Positions 35,904 to 45,365 of a stretch of DNA of 64,000 nt are shown piece by piece. The notes beneath the pieces are model-generated. The model saw only the letters and a program-made list of their open reading frames with translations. It made no database searches and was not told where the DNA came from. The DNA is from Actinosynnema sp. ALI-1.44. Its GTDB lineage: Bacteria > Actinomycetota > Actinomycetes > Mycobacteriales > Pseudonocardiaceae. The DNA lies in assembly GCF_001984155.1 (NCBI RefSeq), contig NZ_MTQO01000050.1, positions 310,001 to 374,000 on the forward strand, given 5' to 3'. The number at the start of each line of letters is the position of its first letter. Positions within the stretch are counted from its first letter, which is position 1. The translations under genes and the position numbers were made by a program.

Positions 35904-36530
35904 TTACCTGACGACCTCGACGACGTCACCGACGGCCAGCGAGCCGAAGAACTTCTGCGCGGCAGCGGGCGACAGGTGGATGCAGCCGTGCGACAGTTGC
36001 TTGAGGCTGCCCTGGTGGAACGCGATACCGCCGTTGAAGAACACCGACCACGGCATCGGTGCGTCGTTGAAGATGCTGCTCTTGTGGTTCTTGTTCTTGA
36101 ACTGCACCCGGAACGTGCCCGGCGGCGTCAGGTAGCCCTTGCGGCCGTGCGTGATCGGCACCGGGCCGTAGACGACCTTGCCGTCCTCCATCAGCCACGA
36201 CTGGTTGGTCGACAGCTTGATGCACGCCTTCGCCGCGGTGCTGCACGGCGCCTCGGCGGACTGCGTCGGCTGCGGCTTCGGCGTGGTCGGCTTGGGGGTG
36301 GTCTTGCTCGTGGTCGGCTTCGGCGTCGTGGTCTTCGGCTTCGTCGGTGACGACGGTGCCGATGTCGGCGCGGAACTGCTGGTCGGCGCCGACGTCACGG
36401 TCGAGGTATCGGTGGTGACCGGCACGACCTGCTTGCCTGCGGCCAGGTCGACCGGCTGCGGCGACGAACAGGCGCTGAGCACGGCCGCTGCGGCCACTGC
36501 CGCCCCCACAATCAGCTTGCGTACCCGCAT
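35904..36530 (-). CDS. L,D-transpeptidase lipoprotein, second paralogue
   Basis: 208 residues. The lipobox is VLSAC (Cys21), followed by a ~75-residue Thr/Pro/Lys/Ser linker with repeated KPTT motifs. The YkuD domain has H172 in IAFHQG and Cys183 in SHGCIHL. It is clearly paralogous to the next gene; the catalytic cores align through PVPITHGRKG..TP.GTF and the SHGC motif. The long linker may let it reach through the cell wall. A terminator directly follows. Confidence 0.87.
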   Translation of the reverse strand: MRVRKLIVGAAVAAAAVLSACSSPQPVDLAAGKQVVPVTTDTSTVTSAPTSSSAPTSAPSSPTKPKTTTPKPTTSKTTPKPTTPKPQPTQSAEAPCSTAAKACIKLSTNQSWLMEDGKVVYGPVPITHGRKGYLTPPGTFRVQFKNKNHKSSIFNDAPMPWSVFFNGGIAFHQGSLKQLSHGCIHLSPAAAQKFFGSLAVGDVVEVVR

Positions 36531-36626
36531 TGTCTCTCCCTCAGCCGGTGAATCCCTCTGTCCTACAAGACGACAAGGTCTACCCTGAGGTTGCGTACGA
36601 ATTGTCTCGACCGGATCTCGGTGCTG

Positions 36627-37337
36627 TCACGTGACTTGCGAGTTGATCCAGTCCACATAGGCACTCGCACTGGTGTAGATGGACGGTCCGGTGCCGCACG
36701 ACTGGCTCTCGTCACCCGCCCTGCTCGTCACGCCGACCAAACGCCAGCCCGTGCCGTCCTTGACGATCTGCGGGCCGCCGGAGTCTCCGTGACACGCCCC
36801 CGCGACGCCACCGGGGCTGTCCGTGCACAGCTCCAGCACTCCGTCGATGCCCAGACACCGCGACGCCTCGACCAGCCGGGTGTCGAGCTGCTGGAGCTTC
36901 GCCGACGAGCCGCATCCACCGAGTTGGGGACACTTCTGGCCCCAACCGAGCAGCCGGGTCGCCGAGCCGACCGGCGCGCTGCCGATCGGCACGGGCGCCG
37001 CCTGGACCGGTTTCGCGAGTTCGACCAGCGCGATGTCGTAGCCAGGGCGCACGCCGTCGTACGCCGGGTGCACGACGATGCTCACGACCGCCGAGACCTC
37101 GCCGCCGCGCAGCAGGTCGTTGGTGCCGGTCCGCGCCTTGATGTCGGCCGGTGGGTCGTTCTGCACGCAGTGCGCGGCCGTGAGCACCCAGCCGGGCCGG
37201 ATCAGCGAGCCCCCGCAGAAGTGCTCGCCAGTGGCGTCCTGGATCGACGCCATGAAGACGTACGGTTGATCGGCGTCCTGCCCGCCGACGATCGGCGGAA
37301 CCAATGCTGACAGTCCGAATACCAGGGCGCGAAGCAC
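36627..37337 (-). CDS. Secreted trypsin-like serine protease (S1 family)
   Basis: 236 residues. A very short leader/propeptide ends at IVGG (mature N-terminus at Ile16). The catalytic triad is H56 (LTAAHC), D101 (GYDIALVEL) and S186 (GDSGGP). Six cysteines pair in the chymotrypsin pattern. The position six residues before the catalytic Ser, which lies at the base of the S1 pocket, falls in GGVAGACHG and is not Asp, so trypsin specificity is uncertain. The GTG start is supported by position. No neighbours share the transcript. Confidence 0.85.
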   Translation of the reverse strand: MLRALVFGLSALVPPIVGGQDADQPYVFMASIQDATGEHFCGGSLIRPGWVLTAAHCVQNDPPADIKARTGTNDLLRGGEVSAVVSIVVHPAYDGVRPGYDIALVELAKPVQAAPVPIGSAPVGSATRLLGWGQKCPQLGGCGSSAKLQQLDTRLVEASRCLGIDGVLELCTDSPGGVAGACHGDSGGPQIVKDGTGWRLVGVTSRAGDESQSCGTGPSIYTSASAYVDWINSQVT

Positions 37338-37446
37338 CGTTAGAAACTACGCTCCGCAGCCGAGGACCGCGATCAGGCCGCCGAATGATTCACCGGTGGC
37401 CCGAGTCGCGGTCCGTCACCGTCGATTCACCACATCGAGCGAGCGG

Positions 37447-38499
37447 TCACGGCAGCGGGGGGAGGATTTCCTCGTCCTCGGCGTGCTTCGGGTCGAAGTC
37501 GACCGTCGAGTACTCCCGCAGCTTGGTCAGCCGGTGGAAGCCGTCGATCATCCGCACGGTGCCGGACTTGGAACGCATCACGATGGACTGCGTGGTGCAG
37601 CCGCCGGACCGGTAGTGCACGCCGCGCAGCAGGTCGCCGTCGGTGATGCCGGTCGCGCAGAAGAAGACGTTGTCGCCGCTGACCAGGTCGTCGGTGGCCA
37701 GCACGCGATCGAGGTCGTGGCCCGCGTCGATCGCCTTCTGGCGTTCGGCGTCGTCCTGCGGCCACAGCCGGGCCTGGATCGCGCCGCCCATGCACTTCAG
37801 GGCGGACGCGGCGATGATCCCCTCCGGGGTGCCACCGATCCCGAGCAGCAGGTCGACACCGGTGTTCGGCCGGGCGGCGGAGATCGCGCCGGCCACGTCG
37901 CCGTCGGAGATGAAGTGGATCCGCGCACCGGCCCGCCGCACCTCGCCGACCAGCTGCTCGTGCCTCGGACGGTCCAAAATGCACACCGTGACGTCGGAAA
38001 CGTCAGTGTGCTTGGCTTTCGCGACCCGCCTGATGTTCTCGGCGACCGGCGCGGTGAGGTCGATCACGTCGGCCGCCTCGGGGCCGACGGCGATCTTCTC
38101 CATGTAGAACACCGCGGACGGGTCGAACATCGCACCGCGCTCGGCGACCGCGAGCACCGCGATGGCGTTCGGCATCCCTTTGGCCATCAGGGTTGTCCCG
38201 TCGATCGGGTCGACGGCGACGTCACACGCCGGGCCGTTGCCGTCACCGACCTCCTCGCCGTTGAACAGCATCGGGGCTTCGTCCTTCTCGCCCTCGCCGA
38301 TCACGACGACGCCCTGCATGGACACCGTCCCGATCAGCTTGCGCATGGCGTCGACCGCCGCGCCGTCGCCGCCGTTCTTGTCACCGCGGCCAACCCAGCG
38401 GCCCGCCGACATGGCCGCCGCCTCGGTGACCCTGACCAGTTCGAGTGCGAGGTTGCGGTCCGGCAGTTCACGCCTGCTCGTGGCATCGGCTGAAGTCAT
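37447..38499 (-). CDS. glpX: Class II fructose-1,6-bisphosphatase
   Basis: 350 residues. Metal-binding signatures are [30 protein letters not shown] and [37 protein letters not shown] binds phosphate. GlpX is the main gluconeogenic FBPase in mycobacteria and relatives (Rv1099c). ATG at 38499 gives [20 protein letters not shown]; earlier in-frame residues are not conserved. It is divergent from the DUF4245 gene, as in mycobacteria. Confidence 0.95.
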   Translation of the reverse strand: MTSADATSRRELPDRNLALELVRVTEAAAMSAGRWVGRGDKNGGDGAAVDAMRKLIGTVSMQGVVVIGEGEKDEAPMLFNGEEVGDGNGPACDVAVDPIDGTTLMAKGMPNAIAVLAVAERGAMFDPSAVFYMEKIAVGPEAADVIDLTAPVAENIRRVAKAKHTDVSDVTVCILDRPRHEQLVGEVRRAGARIHFISDGDVAGAISAARPNTGVDLLLGIGGTPEGIIAASALKCMGGAIQARLWPQDDAERQKAIDAGHDLDRVLATDDLVSGDNVFFCATGITDGDLLRGVHYRSGGCTTQSIVMRSKSGTVRMIDGFHRLTKLREYSTVDFDPKHAEDEEILPPLP

Positions 38500-38597
38500 C
38501 TTCGGCTCCCTGGTCTGGTCGTCGCGACCTGTCGATCCTCGCAGATCGGGCGGGGCCCGAGGAAACGGTGTGTGACGCGAACTGCGACGATGAAGGT

Positions 38598-39182
38598 GTG
38601 TCCGCCCCATCCCGGTTCAAGACAAGCGCGCGCGACATGGTGTTGTCGCTCGTGGTACTGCTCGCGATCATCGGTTCGATCGTGTGGCTGACGCAGGGAT
38701 GTGAGTTCAGTCCCAGCGGCCCGACGATCGACCCGAGTTCGGCTCCGACCGTGGACGCGTCGAAGGAGCTGGGCGCGGCGGCCCGGCGGGTGGACTTCCC
38801 CGTGCGGGTGCCCGCCGTGCCGGACGGCTGGCGCGCGAACTCGTCGAACACCCTTCCGCTCGGCCAAGGACCGACGAGGACGACGGCGGTCAGGGTCGGC
38901 TGGATCACGCCTGGCGGGAAGTACCTGCGGTTGAGCCAGTCGAAGGCGCCGGTGGAAGACCTCGTGGTGCTGGAGGCGGGCGGTGGCGTGACGGCGGACA
39001 CCATCGGCTCGGCCGACGTCGCGGGCATGAAGTGGACCAAGTACCACGGCAGGGGCGACGAGCCCGCGTGGGTGCTCTCGGTGGACGGCGTCCAGCTGCT
39101 GATCACCGGCAGCGGAACCGACGACGACTTCCGTGCGCTGGCGACGGCGGCGCAGACGGCCAAGCCGATCACCCGGTCCTGA
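38598..39182 (+). CDS. DUF4245 domain-containing membrane-anchored protein
   Basis: 194 residues. An N-terminal signal-anchor ([18 protein letters not shown]) is followed by the DUF4245 domain: [38 protein letters not shown] and [18 protein letters not shown]. The family is restricted to actinobacteria and is usually next to glpX (Rv1100). GTG at 38598 fits the family N-terminus. The function is unknown; it is likely extracytoplasmic. Confidence 0.82.
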   Translation: MSAPSRFKTSARDMVLSLVVLLAIIGSIVWLTQGCEFSPSGPTIDPSSAPTVDASKELGAAARRVDFPVRVPAVPDGWRANSSNTLPLGQGPTRTTAVRVGWITPGGKYLRLSQSKAPVEDLVVLEAGGGVTADTIGSADVAGMKWTKYHGRGDEPAWVLSVDGVQLLITGSGTDDDFRALATAAQTAKPITRS

Positions 39183-39185
39183 ACC

Positions 39186-39224
39186 CCGTGAAGCGGCTCG
39201 GAGCGTGTCCGAGCCGCCTCACGG
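39186..39224. terminator. Bidirectional hairpin after the DUF4245 gene
   Basis: CCGTGAAGCGGCTCGGA pairs with TCCGAGCCGCCTCACGG (17 bp with one mismatch, loop of 5) right after the DUF4245 stop. Confidence 0.7.
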
Positions 39225-39233
39225 TGGGTGCCG

Positions 39234-39287
39234 TCAGACCTTGGCCAGCGCACCGGCAATAGGTTTGACAATGGTGCGCGAGGGCAT
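39234..39287 (-). pseudogene. Truncated duplicate of a secreted-protein leader
   Basis: A 17-codon frame reads MPSRTIVKPIAGALAKV and stops. It duplicates the first residues of the secreted protein just upstream on the same strand (MPSRAIVKPVAAVV). The DNA around the start is also alike (GGCATT context and TTGACAATGG on the plus strand). It looks like the 5' end left after a tandem duplication and deletion. Confidence 0.55.
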
Positions 39288-39350
39288 TGTTCCTCTTTCA
39301 GGCGGGAAATCATGGCCTGGTGAAAAAAGCCCCGTAATCTCGCGAAAAAT

Positions 39351-39375
39351 CAACCCGAGGTGAAAACGAGCGGGT
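39351..39375 (-). terminator. Hairpin terminator of the secreted helical protein gene
   Basis: On the minus strand AACCCG pairs with CGGGTT around a 13-base loop and is followed by GATTTTTC, directly after the stop codon. Confidence 0.55.
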
Positions 39376-39377
39376 TT

Positions 39378-40019
39378 TCAGAGGTTGACCGCAAGGCCCT
39401 TGCCGAGGAATGTCGCGGCCTCGACGGGAAGGCCTTCGACCGTGTGCAGGTGGTCGGCGATGAGCGCGGCGGCCTGGTCCTTGGTGACACTCTCGATCTC
39501 GATGCCCTCGATGAAGTCGGCGAGCTTCGGCGCCCACTCCTTGATGAGGCCCGCGATCGGCTTGAAGATCAGGTCGTTGATGGCGCTGCCGACCTCGGGG
39601 ATGAGGGTCAGGCCGGAGCCGATGATCTCCAGGATGCCCGCGGCGATCGGGCCGCCGTAGCGCAGTGCGGCGACGAGCACCGGCTGGAGGAACTTCAGCA
39701 GCTCCTTGGCGGCGCCGATCAGATCGATGTCCTGAGTGGACACACGAGCGGCGGCGTCCTTGACCGCTGTCAGCTCGGCGGCGAGGGCGGTGTCACCGGC
39801 CGCGGCGGCCTGCGCGGTGAGCGCGTCCACCCGCTCCGGGGTGGTGGCCTGGCGCAGGGTGTCCAGCAGGCGCTGGGCGGAATCCTGCTGCGTCGCGGAA
39901 ATCGAGGCCTGAATCCGGTCGGCCTCGGAAGCGGCGACAGCGGTCGGCGCGAAACCGGCGACGAGAATGGCGGAAGTCACCACGGCGGCAACGGGCTTGA
40001 CAATGGCGCGTGAAGGCAT
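39378..40019 (-). CDS. Secreted alpha-helical protein, unknown function
   Basis: 213 residues. The signal peptide MPSRAIVKPVAAVVTSAILV ends near AVAASEA. The mature part is helical and Ala-rich, with RIQASISATQQDSAQRLLDT and a central hydrophobic/Gly stretch LRYGGPIAAGILEIIGSGLT, then EVGSAINDLIFKPIAGLIKE. The central segment could insert in membranes. No family is recognised. A truncated copy of its leader lies about 90 bases downstream, so the locus has been duplicated. Confidence 0.7.
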   Translation of the reverse strand: MPSRAIVKPVAAVVTSAILVAGFAPTAVAASEADRIQASISATQQDSAQRLLDTLRQATTPERVDALTAQAAAAGDTALAAELTAVKDAAARVSTQDIDLIGAAKELLKFLQPVLVAALRYGGPIAAGILEIIGSGLTLIPEVGSAINDLIFKPIAGLIKEWAPKLADFIEGIEIESVTKDQAAALIADHLHTVEGLPVEAATFLGKGLAVNL

Positions 40020-40250
40020 TTTTTCTCCTGCGGCGGGGTAGGGAAACGTGGCCGAACGCTAAGGGCCGGTCGTCTCCCCGGTCACCGGGATGTGGTGTAA
40101 CCCTCAGTGTTCGCGCGATTTCACCCCGTGCATAAGTGCCTTCTGTGCTGCGGCCTTTTCCCGAACGCCACTCCGACGTCATCCAGCCGTTGCCAAGTTG
40201 GGGGTAACCCGGCGGGGTTATGCCATCAGGACTAGGCCGTGTTTCACGAC

Positions 40251-40457
40251 CTAGGTGTCCTTGTCGGCCGCGGCCAGTGCTGCCTCGACACGCTCCCGCG
40301 CGCCGGCCAGGTGGCGGTCGCAGATCTTCGCGAGTGCCTCGCCGCGTTCCCACAGGGCCAGCGAGTCCTCCAGGGACAGGCCGCCCGCTTCCAGTTTGGC
40401 CACCACGTCCGCGAGTTCGTCGCGTGCTTGTTCGTAGCCGAGTTGTTCGTCGCTCAC
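40251..40457 (-). CDS. xseB: Exodeoxyribonuclease VII small subunit
   Basis: 68 residues. The family pattern is clear: [40 protein letters not shown], then LAGARERVE. XseB subunits assemble with XseA to degrade single-stranded DNA into oligonucleotides. The GTG start overlaps the stop of the preceding small gene (GTGA), so it is coupled to it. Confidence 0.93.
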   Translation of the reverse strand: MSDEQLGYEQARDELADVVAKLEAGGLSLEDSLALWERGEALAKICDRHLAGARERVEAALAAADKDT

Positions 40458-40801
40458 TTGATCATGCTCCCAACGCGGGCCACTGCTGTCGCGACCGCTT
40501 CGTCGTAGCCTACGAAGGCTTCGGCGAACTCCGCTCCGTCGCGTTCCAGTACCGCGTCTTCGATGCGTTCGCGGGCTTGGGTTATCCGGTCGCGCAGGCG
40601 GGTTCCGTCGCCGTACCACCAGGCTGTTCCCGCATAGATCGCGATGGCGTCGGCCAGTTGCCGCAGTCGCTGCGGCAGCAGCCGCCTTCCCGGCGAGTCG
40701 CAGCCGCCCAGCAGCGCCGCCCAGCACTCCGCCGCCGCCGCGTCCGCCAGTTCCGCGCTGGCGCGCACCATTTCGGCGCCGGTGGTTTCCGTCGCAGTCA
40801 T
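40454..40801 (-). CDS. Uncharacterised protein between xseA and xseB
   Basis: 115 residues, soluble and helical. It contains [40 protein letters not shown] and [20 protein letters not shown]. No family is recognised. It is coupled to xseB by a 4-base overlap and follows xseA by 22 bases, so it belongs to the ExoVII operon. A role in that nuclease or in chromosome maintenance is only a guess. ATG at 40801 gives [11 protein letters not shown]. Confidence 0.6.
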   Translation of the reverse strand: MTATETTGAEMVRASAELADAAAAECWAALLGGCDSPGRRLLPQRLRQLADAIAIYAGTAWWYGDGTRLRDRITQARERIEDAVLERDGAEFAEAFVGYDEAVATAVARVGSMIK

Positions 40802-40823
40802 CGTCGACGGGAGGAAGGCCGGT

Positions 40824-42101
40824 CTAGTCGCCGGTCGGATCGTCACCGTTGCCTCCCCTCGCCGACTCGGATGATTCCTGCTCCTCGGTCACGGTCGCGT
40901 GCACGGCGCCGTCTGCCACCCGCACCCGCAGCCGGGTATCGGGTGACGCGTCGGTCACCGACCGTAGAACCCTGAGATTTTCATCCAGAGTGACGAATTG
41001 CACAACCGCGTATCCCCGGGCCAGAGTGGCGGCTGGGCCGAGGGTCGTCAAGCGGGCTTTGGTCCCGGTGATCGCGGACTGTTCGGCCTTGACCAGCGAG
41101 ATGATCTCCCGCCGCGCGCGCTGGCGCGCCACTTCCACCTGTTCAGCGTGCCTTTCCAGCGGTTTCAGCGGGTCGGCGAGCACCGGCCTGCTGCGCAGTT
41201 GGTCGAGCAGCCGCCGTTCACGATCCACCCAGCCGTGTAGTGCCCGGCGGGCGCGATCGCGCAGCGTCCGGATCCGGGTCATCTCCTCAGCCACGTCCGG
41301 CACGACCCGTTTGCCCGCGTCTGTCGGCGTCGAGCACCGCAGATCGGCGACGTGGTCGAGCAACGGGGTGTCCGGTTCGTGCCCGATCGCGCTGACGACC
41401 GGCGTGCGGCAGGCGTAGACCGCGCGGCACAGCGTTTCGTCCGAGAACGGCAGCAGGTCCTCGACGCTGCCGCCGCCCCTGGCGATCACGATCACGTCGA
41501 CCTGCTCGTCCCGATCCAGCGCCGACAACGCGTCGACGATCTGCGGGACCGCGAGAACCCCTTGCACCGCGACGTTTTCCACGCGGATGTCGACCGACGG
41601 CCACCGGGCGCGGGCGTTCACGAGCACGTCGCGTTCGGCCGCCGACGCCCGCCCGGTGATCAACCCGATCCGGCGCGGCAGGAACGGGAGCCTGCGTTTG
41701 CGGGACCGCTCGAAAAGCCCCTCGGCCGCCAACAGCTTGCGCAGCCGCTCGATCCGGGCGAGCAGCTCACCGATGCCCACCGCCCTGATCTCGTCCGCGC
41801 GCAGGCTCAACGTGCCGCGGTTCATGAAGAACGTCGGACGGCCGTGCACGATCACCCGCGCGCCCTCCGACAGCGGCGGCTGGAACTCACGCAGCAGCTG
41901 TCCGGTGCAGGTCACGGTCATCGACACGTCCGCGGCGGGGTCGCGCAACGTGAGGAACGCGGTCTGGTTGCCCGGCCGCAGCGACAACTGGGTGACCTGA
42001 CCCTCCACCCACACCGCACCGAGCCGCGAGATCCACTCGTTGATCTTGCGGGCGACCGTGCGGACCGGCCACGGCTGCTCGGCGGTTGTCTGTTCGCTCA
42101 C
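40824..42101 (-). CDS. xseA: Exodeoxyribonuclease VII large subunit
   Basis: 425 residues. The N-terminal OB fold ([20 protein letters not shown]) binds ssDNA. The catalytic core has [35 protein letters not shown] and [20 protein letters not shown] long helical stretch forms the coiled arm to which XseB binds. It acts in mismatch and recombination repair by degrading ssDNA. The GTG start overlaps the upstream gene's stop. Same order as Rv1107c-Rv1108c. Confidence 0.94.
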   Translation of the reverse strand: MSEQTTAEQPWPVRTVARKINEWISRLGAVWVEGQVTQLSLRPGNQTAFLTLRDPAADVSMTVTCTGQLLREFQPPLSEGARVIVHGRPTFFMNRGTLSLRADEIRAVGIGELLARIERLRKLLAAEGLFERSRKRRLPFLPRRIGLITGRASAAERDVLVNARARWPSVDIRVENVAVQGVLAVPQIVDALSALDRDEQVDVIVIARGGGSVEDLLPFSDETLCRAVYACRTPVVSAIGHEPDTPLLDHVADLRCSTPTDAGKRVVPDVAEEMTRIRTLRDRARRALHGWVDRERRLLDQLRSRPVLADPLKPLERHAEQVEVARQRARREIISLVKAEQSAITGTKARLTTLGPAATLARGYAVVQFVTLDENLRVLRSVTDASPDTRLRVRVADGAVHATVTEEQESSESARGGNGDDPTGD

Positions 42102-42682
42102 TGCTGCTCGGGCGGCGACGTGGCCGAGACGGACGCGATCCGGCGGGTCAGCATGCCGATGAACGAGGGTCGCGCCGCGTTCGTCTCCTCGTAGCGCAGC
42201 AGCTCATCGAGCTCGTCCTTGGAGAACGTCCGCAGCCGCGCGCGCAGCTGAGGCAGCGACAGCTCGTCGTAGTTGGGCACGCCCGCGGGCGGCTGGGTCC
42301 CGCCTTCGACCTCGTCCTCGGCTTCCGCCTCGGCGATCGCCGACTCCTCCATCTGCCACGGGTCGGCCCCGGCCGCGCCGTTGGACGCGGGGTCCGGCGC
42401 CGCCGCCGCCGGGCGGCTCACGTCATACGCGTCGACGTCCTCGTCGAACGTCGCCCACTCCGGCGCCTCCTCGACCGGGCGGAACGACGCCAGCGCCTCG
42501 TCACCCTTGATGGCGAGCGCGGTGATCTCCTGCTGCACTCTCATCGACAGCTGCATCGCTTGGCTGGCAACGGTTACCGGCAGTCCGACGAGTTTCTCCG
42601 GCAACTCACGCGCGCGCTCGACGGCGGTCGCGGCGAGACCGGCGGCGACCCGGAACGGCAGCGGCAAAGGCGTCATGCGCAT
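42098..42682 (-). CDS. Lipid-droplet-associated-type conserved protein
   Basis: 194 residues. The N-terminal half resembles amphipathic helices ([40 protein letters not shown]). A middle acidic, Ala-rich linker follows, and the C-terminal domain ([20 protein letters not shown]) looks like a small helical lipid- or protein-binding unit. From memory, proteins at this position between ispH and xseA (Rv1109c) are annotated as lipid droplet-associated. Start uncertain between ATG 42682 and 42676. Confidence 0.6.
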   Translation of the reverse strand: MRMTPLPLPFRVAAGLAATAVERARELPEKLVGLPVTVASQAMQLSMRVQQEITALAIKGDEALASFRPVEEAPEWATFDEDVDAYDVSRPAAAAPDPASNGAAGADPWQMEESAIAEAEAEDEVEGGTQPPAGVPNYDELSLPQLRARLRTFSKDELDELLRYEETNAARPSFIGMLTRRIASVSATSPPEQQ

Positions 42683-42766
42683 AGCCTGCCGCAGATCACC
42701 CCCAAGACCCAACTAGGACGGCCCTAGGACCCAGGTCACTCGACGTGTCGCCGTACCCTGGGTGTC

Positions 42767-43723
42767 ATGAGCGATACGACCAAACGGGTACTGCTGGCCA
42801 AGCCACGTGGTTACTGCGCGGGGGTGGACCGGGCAGTGGTGACCGTGGAGAAGGCGCTCGAGAAATACGGACCGCCGGTTTACGTGCGCAAGGAGATCGT
42901 GCACAACCGGCACGTGGTGGAGACGCTGCGCGAACGCGGGGTGATCTTCGTCGACGAGACGTCCGAGGTGCCCGAGGGCGCGCTCGTGGTGTTCTCCGCG
43001 CACGGCGTGTCCCCGCAGGTGCACCAGGAGGCGGCGGAGCGCGGCCTGCGCACGATCGACGCCACCTGCCCGCTGGTCACCAAGGTCCACAAAGAGGCTG
43101 TCCGGTTCGCCAAGGAGGACTACGACATCCTGCTGATCGGCCACGAGGGCCACGAGGAGGTCGAGGGGACCGCCGGTGAGGCGCCCGACCACATCCAACT
43201 GGTCGACACCGCCGAGGACGCCGCCGAGGTGCAGGTGCGCGACCCGAGCAAGGTGATCTGGCTGTCGCAGACCACGCTGTCGGTCGACGAGACCATGCAG
43301 CGGGTGGACCAGCTCAAGAACCGCTTCCCGATGCTGTCCGACCCGCCCAGCGACGACATCTGCTACGCCACGTCGAACCGGCAGTTCGCGGTGAAGACGA
43401 TGGCGCCGGAATGCGACCTGGTGATCGTGGTCGGCTCGCAGAACTCGTCCAACTCCAAGCGGCTCGTGGAGGTCGCGTTGCAGGCGGGCGCCAAGGCGTC
43501 GTACCTGGTCGACTTCGCCCACCAGATCGACGAGACCTGGCTGGACGGGGTGGCCACGGTCGGCGTGACCTCGGGCGCGTCGGTGCCGGACCACCTCGTG
43601 ATGGAGGTCCTCGCGTTCCTGGCCGAGCGCGACTACCTGGACGTTCAGGAGATCACCACGGCGAACGAGAAGATCGCGTTCTCCTTGCCGCGTGAACTGC
43701 GCAAGGACGCCAAAACCGGCTGA
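42767..43723 (+). CDS. ispH: 4-hydroxy-3-methylbut-2-enyl diphosphate reductase
   Basis: 318 residues with the three cluster cysteines C17 (PRGYCAGV), C101 ([11 protein letters not shown]) and C199 ([11 protein letters not shown]). The conserved glutamate region is present in AHGVSPQV. IspH is an Fe-S enzyme that makes isopentenyl and dimethylallyl diphosphate in the last step of the MEP pathway, feeding the Z-prenyl synthase encoded at 21 kb. It is divergent from the xseA operon and ends at a strong terminator. Confidence 0.96.
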   Translation: MSDTTKRVLLAKPRGYCAGVDRAVVTVEKALEKYGPPVYVRKEIVHNRHVVETLRERGVIFVDETSEVPEGALVVFSAHGVSPQVHQEAAERGLRTIDATCPLVTKVHKEAVRFAKEDYDILLIGHEGHEEVEGTAGEAPDHIQLVDTAEDAAEVQVRDPSKVIWLSQTTLSVDETMQRVDQLKNRFPMLSDPPSDDICYATSNRQFAVKTMAPECDLVIVVGSQNSSNSKRLVEVALQAGAKASYLVDFAHQIDETWLDGVATVGVTSGASVPDHLVMEVLAFLAERDYLDVQEITTANEKIAFSLPRELRKDAKTG

Positions 43724-43747
43724 GTACCACCGGACGACGAAGCAGAA

Positions 43748-43773
43748 GGGCTACCCGGTTCGCCGGGTAGCCC
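43748..43773. terminator. Hairpin terminator after ispH
   Basis: Perfect 11-bp stem GGGCTACCCGG / CCGGGTAGCCC with a TTCG tetraloop, followed by TTTACTGT. Confidence 0.85.
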
Positions 43774-43790
43774 TTTACTGTGTCTCGGCG

Positions 43791-44609
43791 TCAGTAGTCG
43801 TCGCGCGGACGGGGCCGTGGCGGCTGAGAGCCGCGTGGACGACCACTGCCCTGCTGAGAGTTACGCCTCGGTGGCGCCTCGCCTCGGTCGCGCCTGCTCT
43901 CCTGCTCGCGCGCGGGGCGGCGAGTTGGCGGGTTTTGGTCACGTCTGCTCGAGCCCTGCGGCCGCTCACGGGCCTCACCGCGGCCACGGCCGTCCCTGCT
44001 GTCCCGGTCGCGCGACGGCCGCCGGGCGGGCCTGAGGTCGTCGAAGTCCGCGTCCTTGTCGCGTTCACGGGGGCGGCGAGCCGGGCGCTCGTCCCCACCG
44101 GCATCTAAGCTCGCCGAGCCCGCGTTCGGGTTGCGCTGAAGGAAAAGCCGGATGACGCCGAGCACGATCGTGGCGGCCGTCGCACCCGCCATCCACGGGA
44201 ACGAGCTGGCCAGCGGCAACGCGACCTCGAAGACCAGCTTCTTCGTGCCGGTCTCGGCCGCGGCGCCGGTCGGCTCCCGCCCCATCAACTGCACCGGGAC
44301 GAACGTCGCCGCGAAGATCAACGGTGGCTGCACCATGGGCCCGAACAGGTTGCGTCGCCGCACGCCGAGCACCGCCAGCACACAACCAGCCAGGAACAGG
44401 GCGTGGTAAAGGCCGAACCCGGTCAAGCTGGTGTCGTCGACGAGTCTGCCCTTGTCGATCACCGCACCGACGATGGCCAGCAGCAACGCCAGCAGGACGG
44501 CGCCCCACCAAGGCAGTCCACGGCGGTTGCCCAAGACGGGACGTTCGTCCCACGCGGCCTCGGCCGCGTCCATGTCAAGATCGCTGTCGCGATCGCGCGT
44601 GGCGGTCAC
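43791..44609 (-). CDS. DUF6542-type membrane protein with a charged disordered tail
   Basis: 272 residues. The N-terminal region has about four membrane helices: LPWWGAVLLALLLAIVGAVI, FGLYHALFLAGCVLAVLGV, PLIFAATFVPVQLMG, and a last helix near FPWMAGATAATIVLGVIRLF. The C-terminal ~95 residues are Arg/Asp/Pro-rich (DRDSRDGRGRGEARERPQ) and disordered. Position next to ispH fits Rv1111c. Start GTG 44609 is uncertain; a Met lies a few codons in (MDAAEAAW). Function unknown. Confidence 0.7.
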   Translation of the reverse strand: MTATRDRDSDLDMDAAEAAWDERPVLGNRRGLPWWGAVLLALLLAIVGAVIDKGRLVDDTSLTGFGLYHALFLAGCVLAVLGVRRRNLFGPMVQPPLIFAATFVPVQLMGREPTGAAAETGTKKLVFEVALPLASSFPWMAGATAATIVLGVIRLFLQRNPNAGSASLDAGGDERPARRPRERDKDADFDDLRPARRPSRDRDSRDGRGRGEARERPQGSSRRDQNPPTRRPAREQESRRDRGEAPPRRNSQQGSGRPRGSQPPRPRPRDDY

Positions 44610-44760
44610 GCTTCCACACGGTAGACGCTCGCAGGTGAGGGCTGTCGTACCAGCCGTCAATAGCCGCCGGGTTTAGCCCGTTCGGTGTGATTCGAGCCAC
44701 TCCTCGGGGTCCGCTGTGTCCGATTCGGCCGGGTCCGATGTGGCCGAATACTGCTTCCGG

Positions 44761-45310
44761 GCAGCGGGCAGCGGGCAGCGGGCAGCGGGCAGCGGAGATC
44801 GGGCGCCGGGCACCAGCCCGCCAGCCTTCTGGCAGCGGCCACCGGCCGTGTGCTGACCGCCGGGATCGGGCATCGGCGACCCTCCCTCGGCATCGGGAAT
44901 CGGCCACCAGTTACCGGGTGCTGGCAGCCGGGCAGCGGGCGTCGGCACTGGCCATCGGGCTGCGGCCGTCTGGCACTAGCCACCGGGTGCTGGTAGTCGG
45001 GCGTCGGGCAGCGGGCGTCCGGCGTCGGGCACTGGCCACCAAGCATCGGCCACCAGCCACCAGCCACCAGCCACCAGCCGCCGGGTGCTGGCCGCCGGGC
45101 GTCGGCGACCGGTCGTCGGGCACCCAGGCGTCGGCTACCAGGCACTGGCCATCGGGCCGCGGCCGCCGGGTATCGGTCACCAGCCACTGCCCACTAACCA
45201 CCGGCTGCGGCGACGGGGCATCGGCCGCTGGCCACCGGCTACCGGGCGTCAGCCACCGTGCATCGGGTGCCGTGCATCGGGTGCCGGGCTGCGGCGACCG
45301 GGCTGTGGCG
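44761..45310. repeat. Degenerate heptanucleotide repeat array (~75 units)
   Basis: From GCAGCGG (five exact copies at the left end) the sequence runs on a strict 7-base period with unit patterns GGCGTCG, GGCATCG, GGTGCTG and GCCACCA (four exact copies near 45053-45080). Because 7 is not a multiple of 3, all frames stay open on both strands for up to 250 codons, but none has the codon bias of genes here. Non-coding slippage-type array in the spacer between DUF6542 and rmuC. Confidence 0.85.
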
Positions 45311-45365
45311 GCGTACCTCTTCCGGAACGATCGGTACGCGGCGGTCGACTGTCACCCACCCTCTA

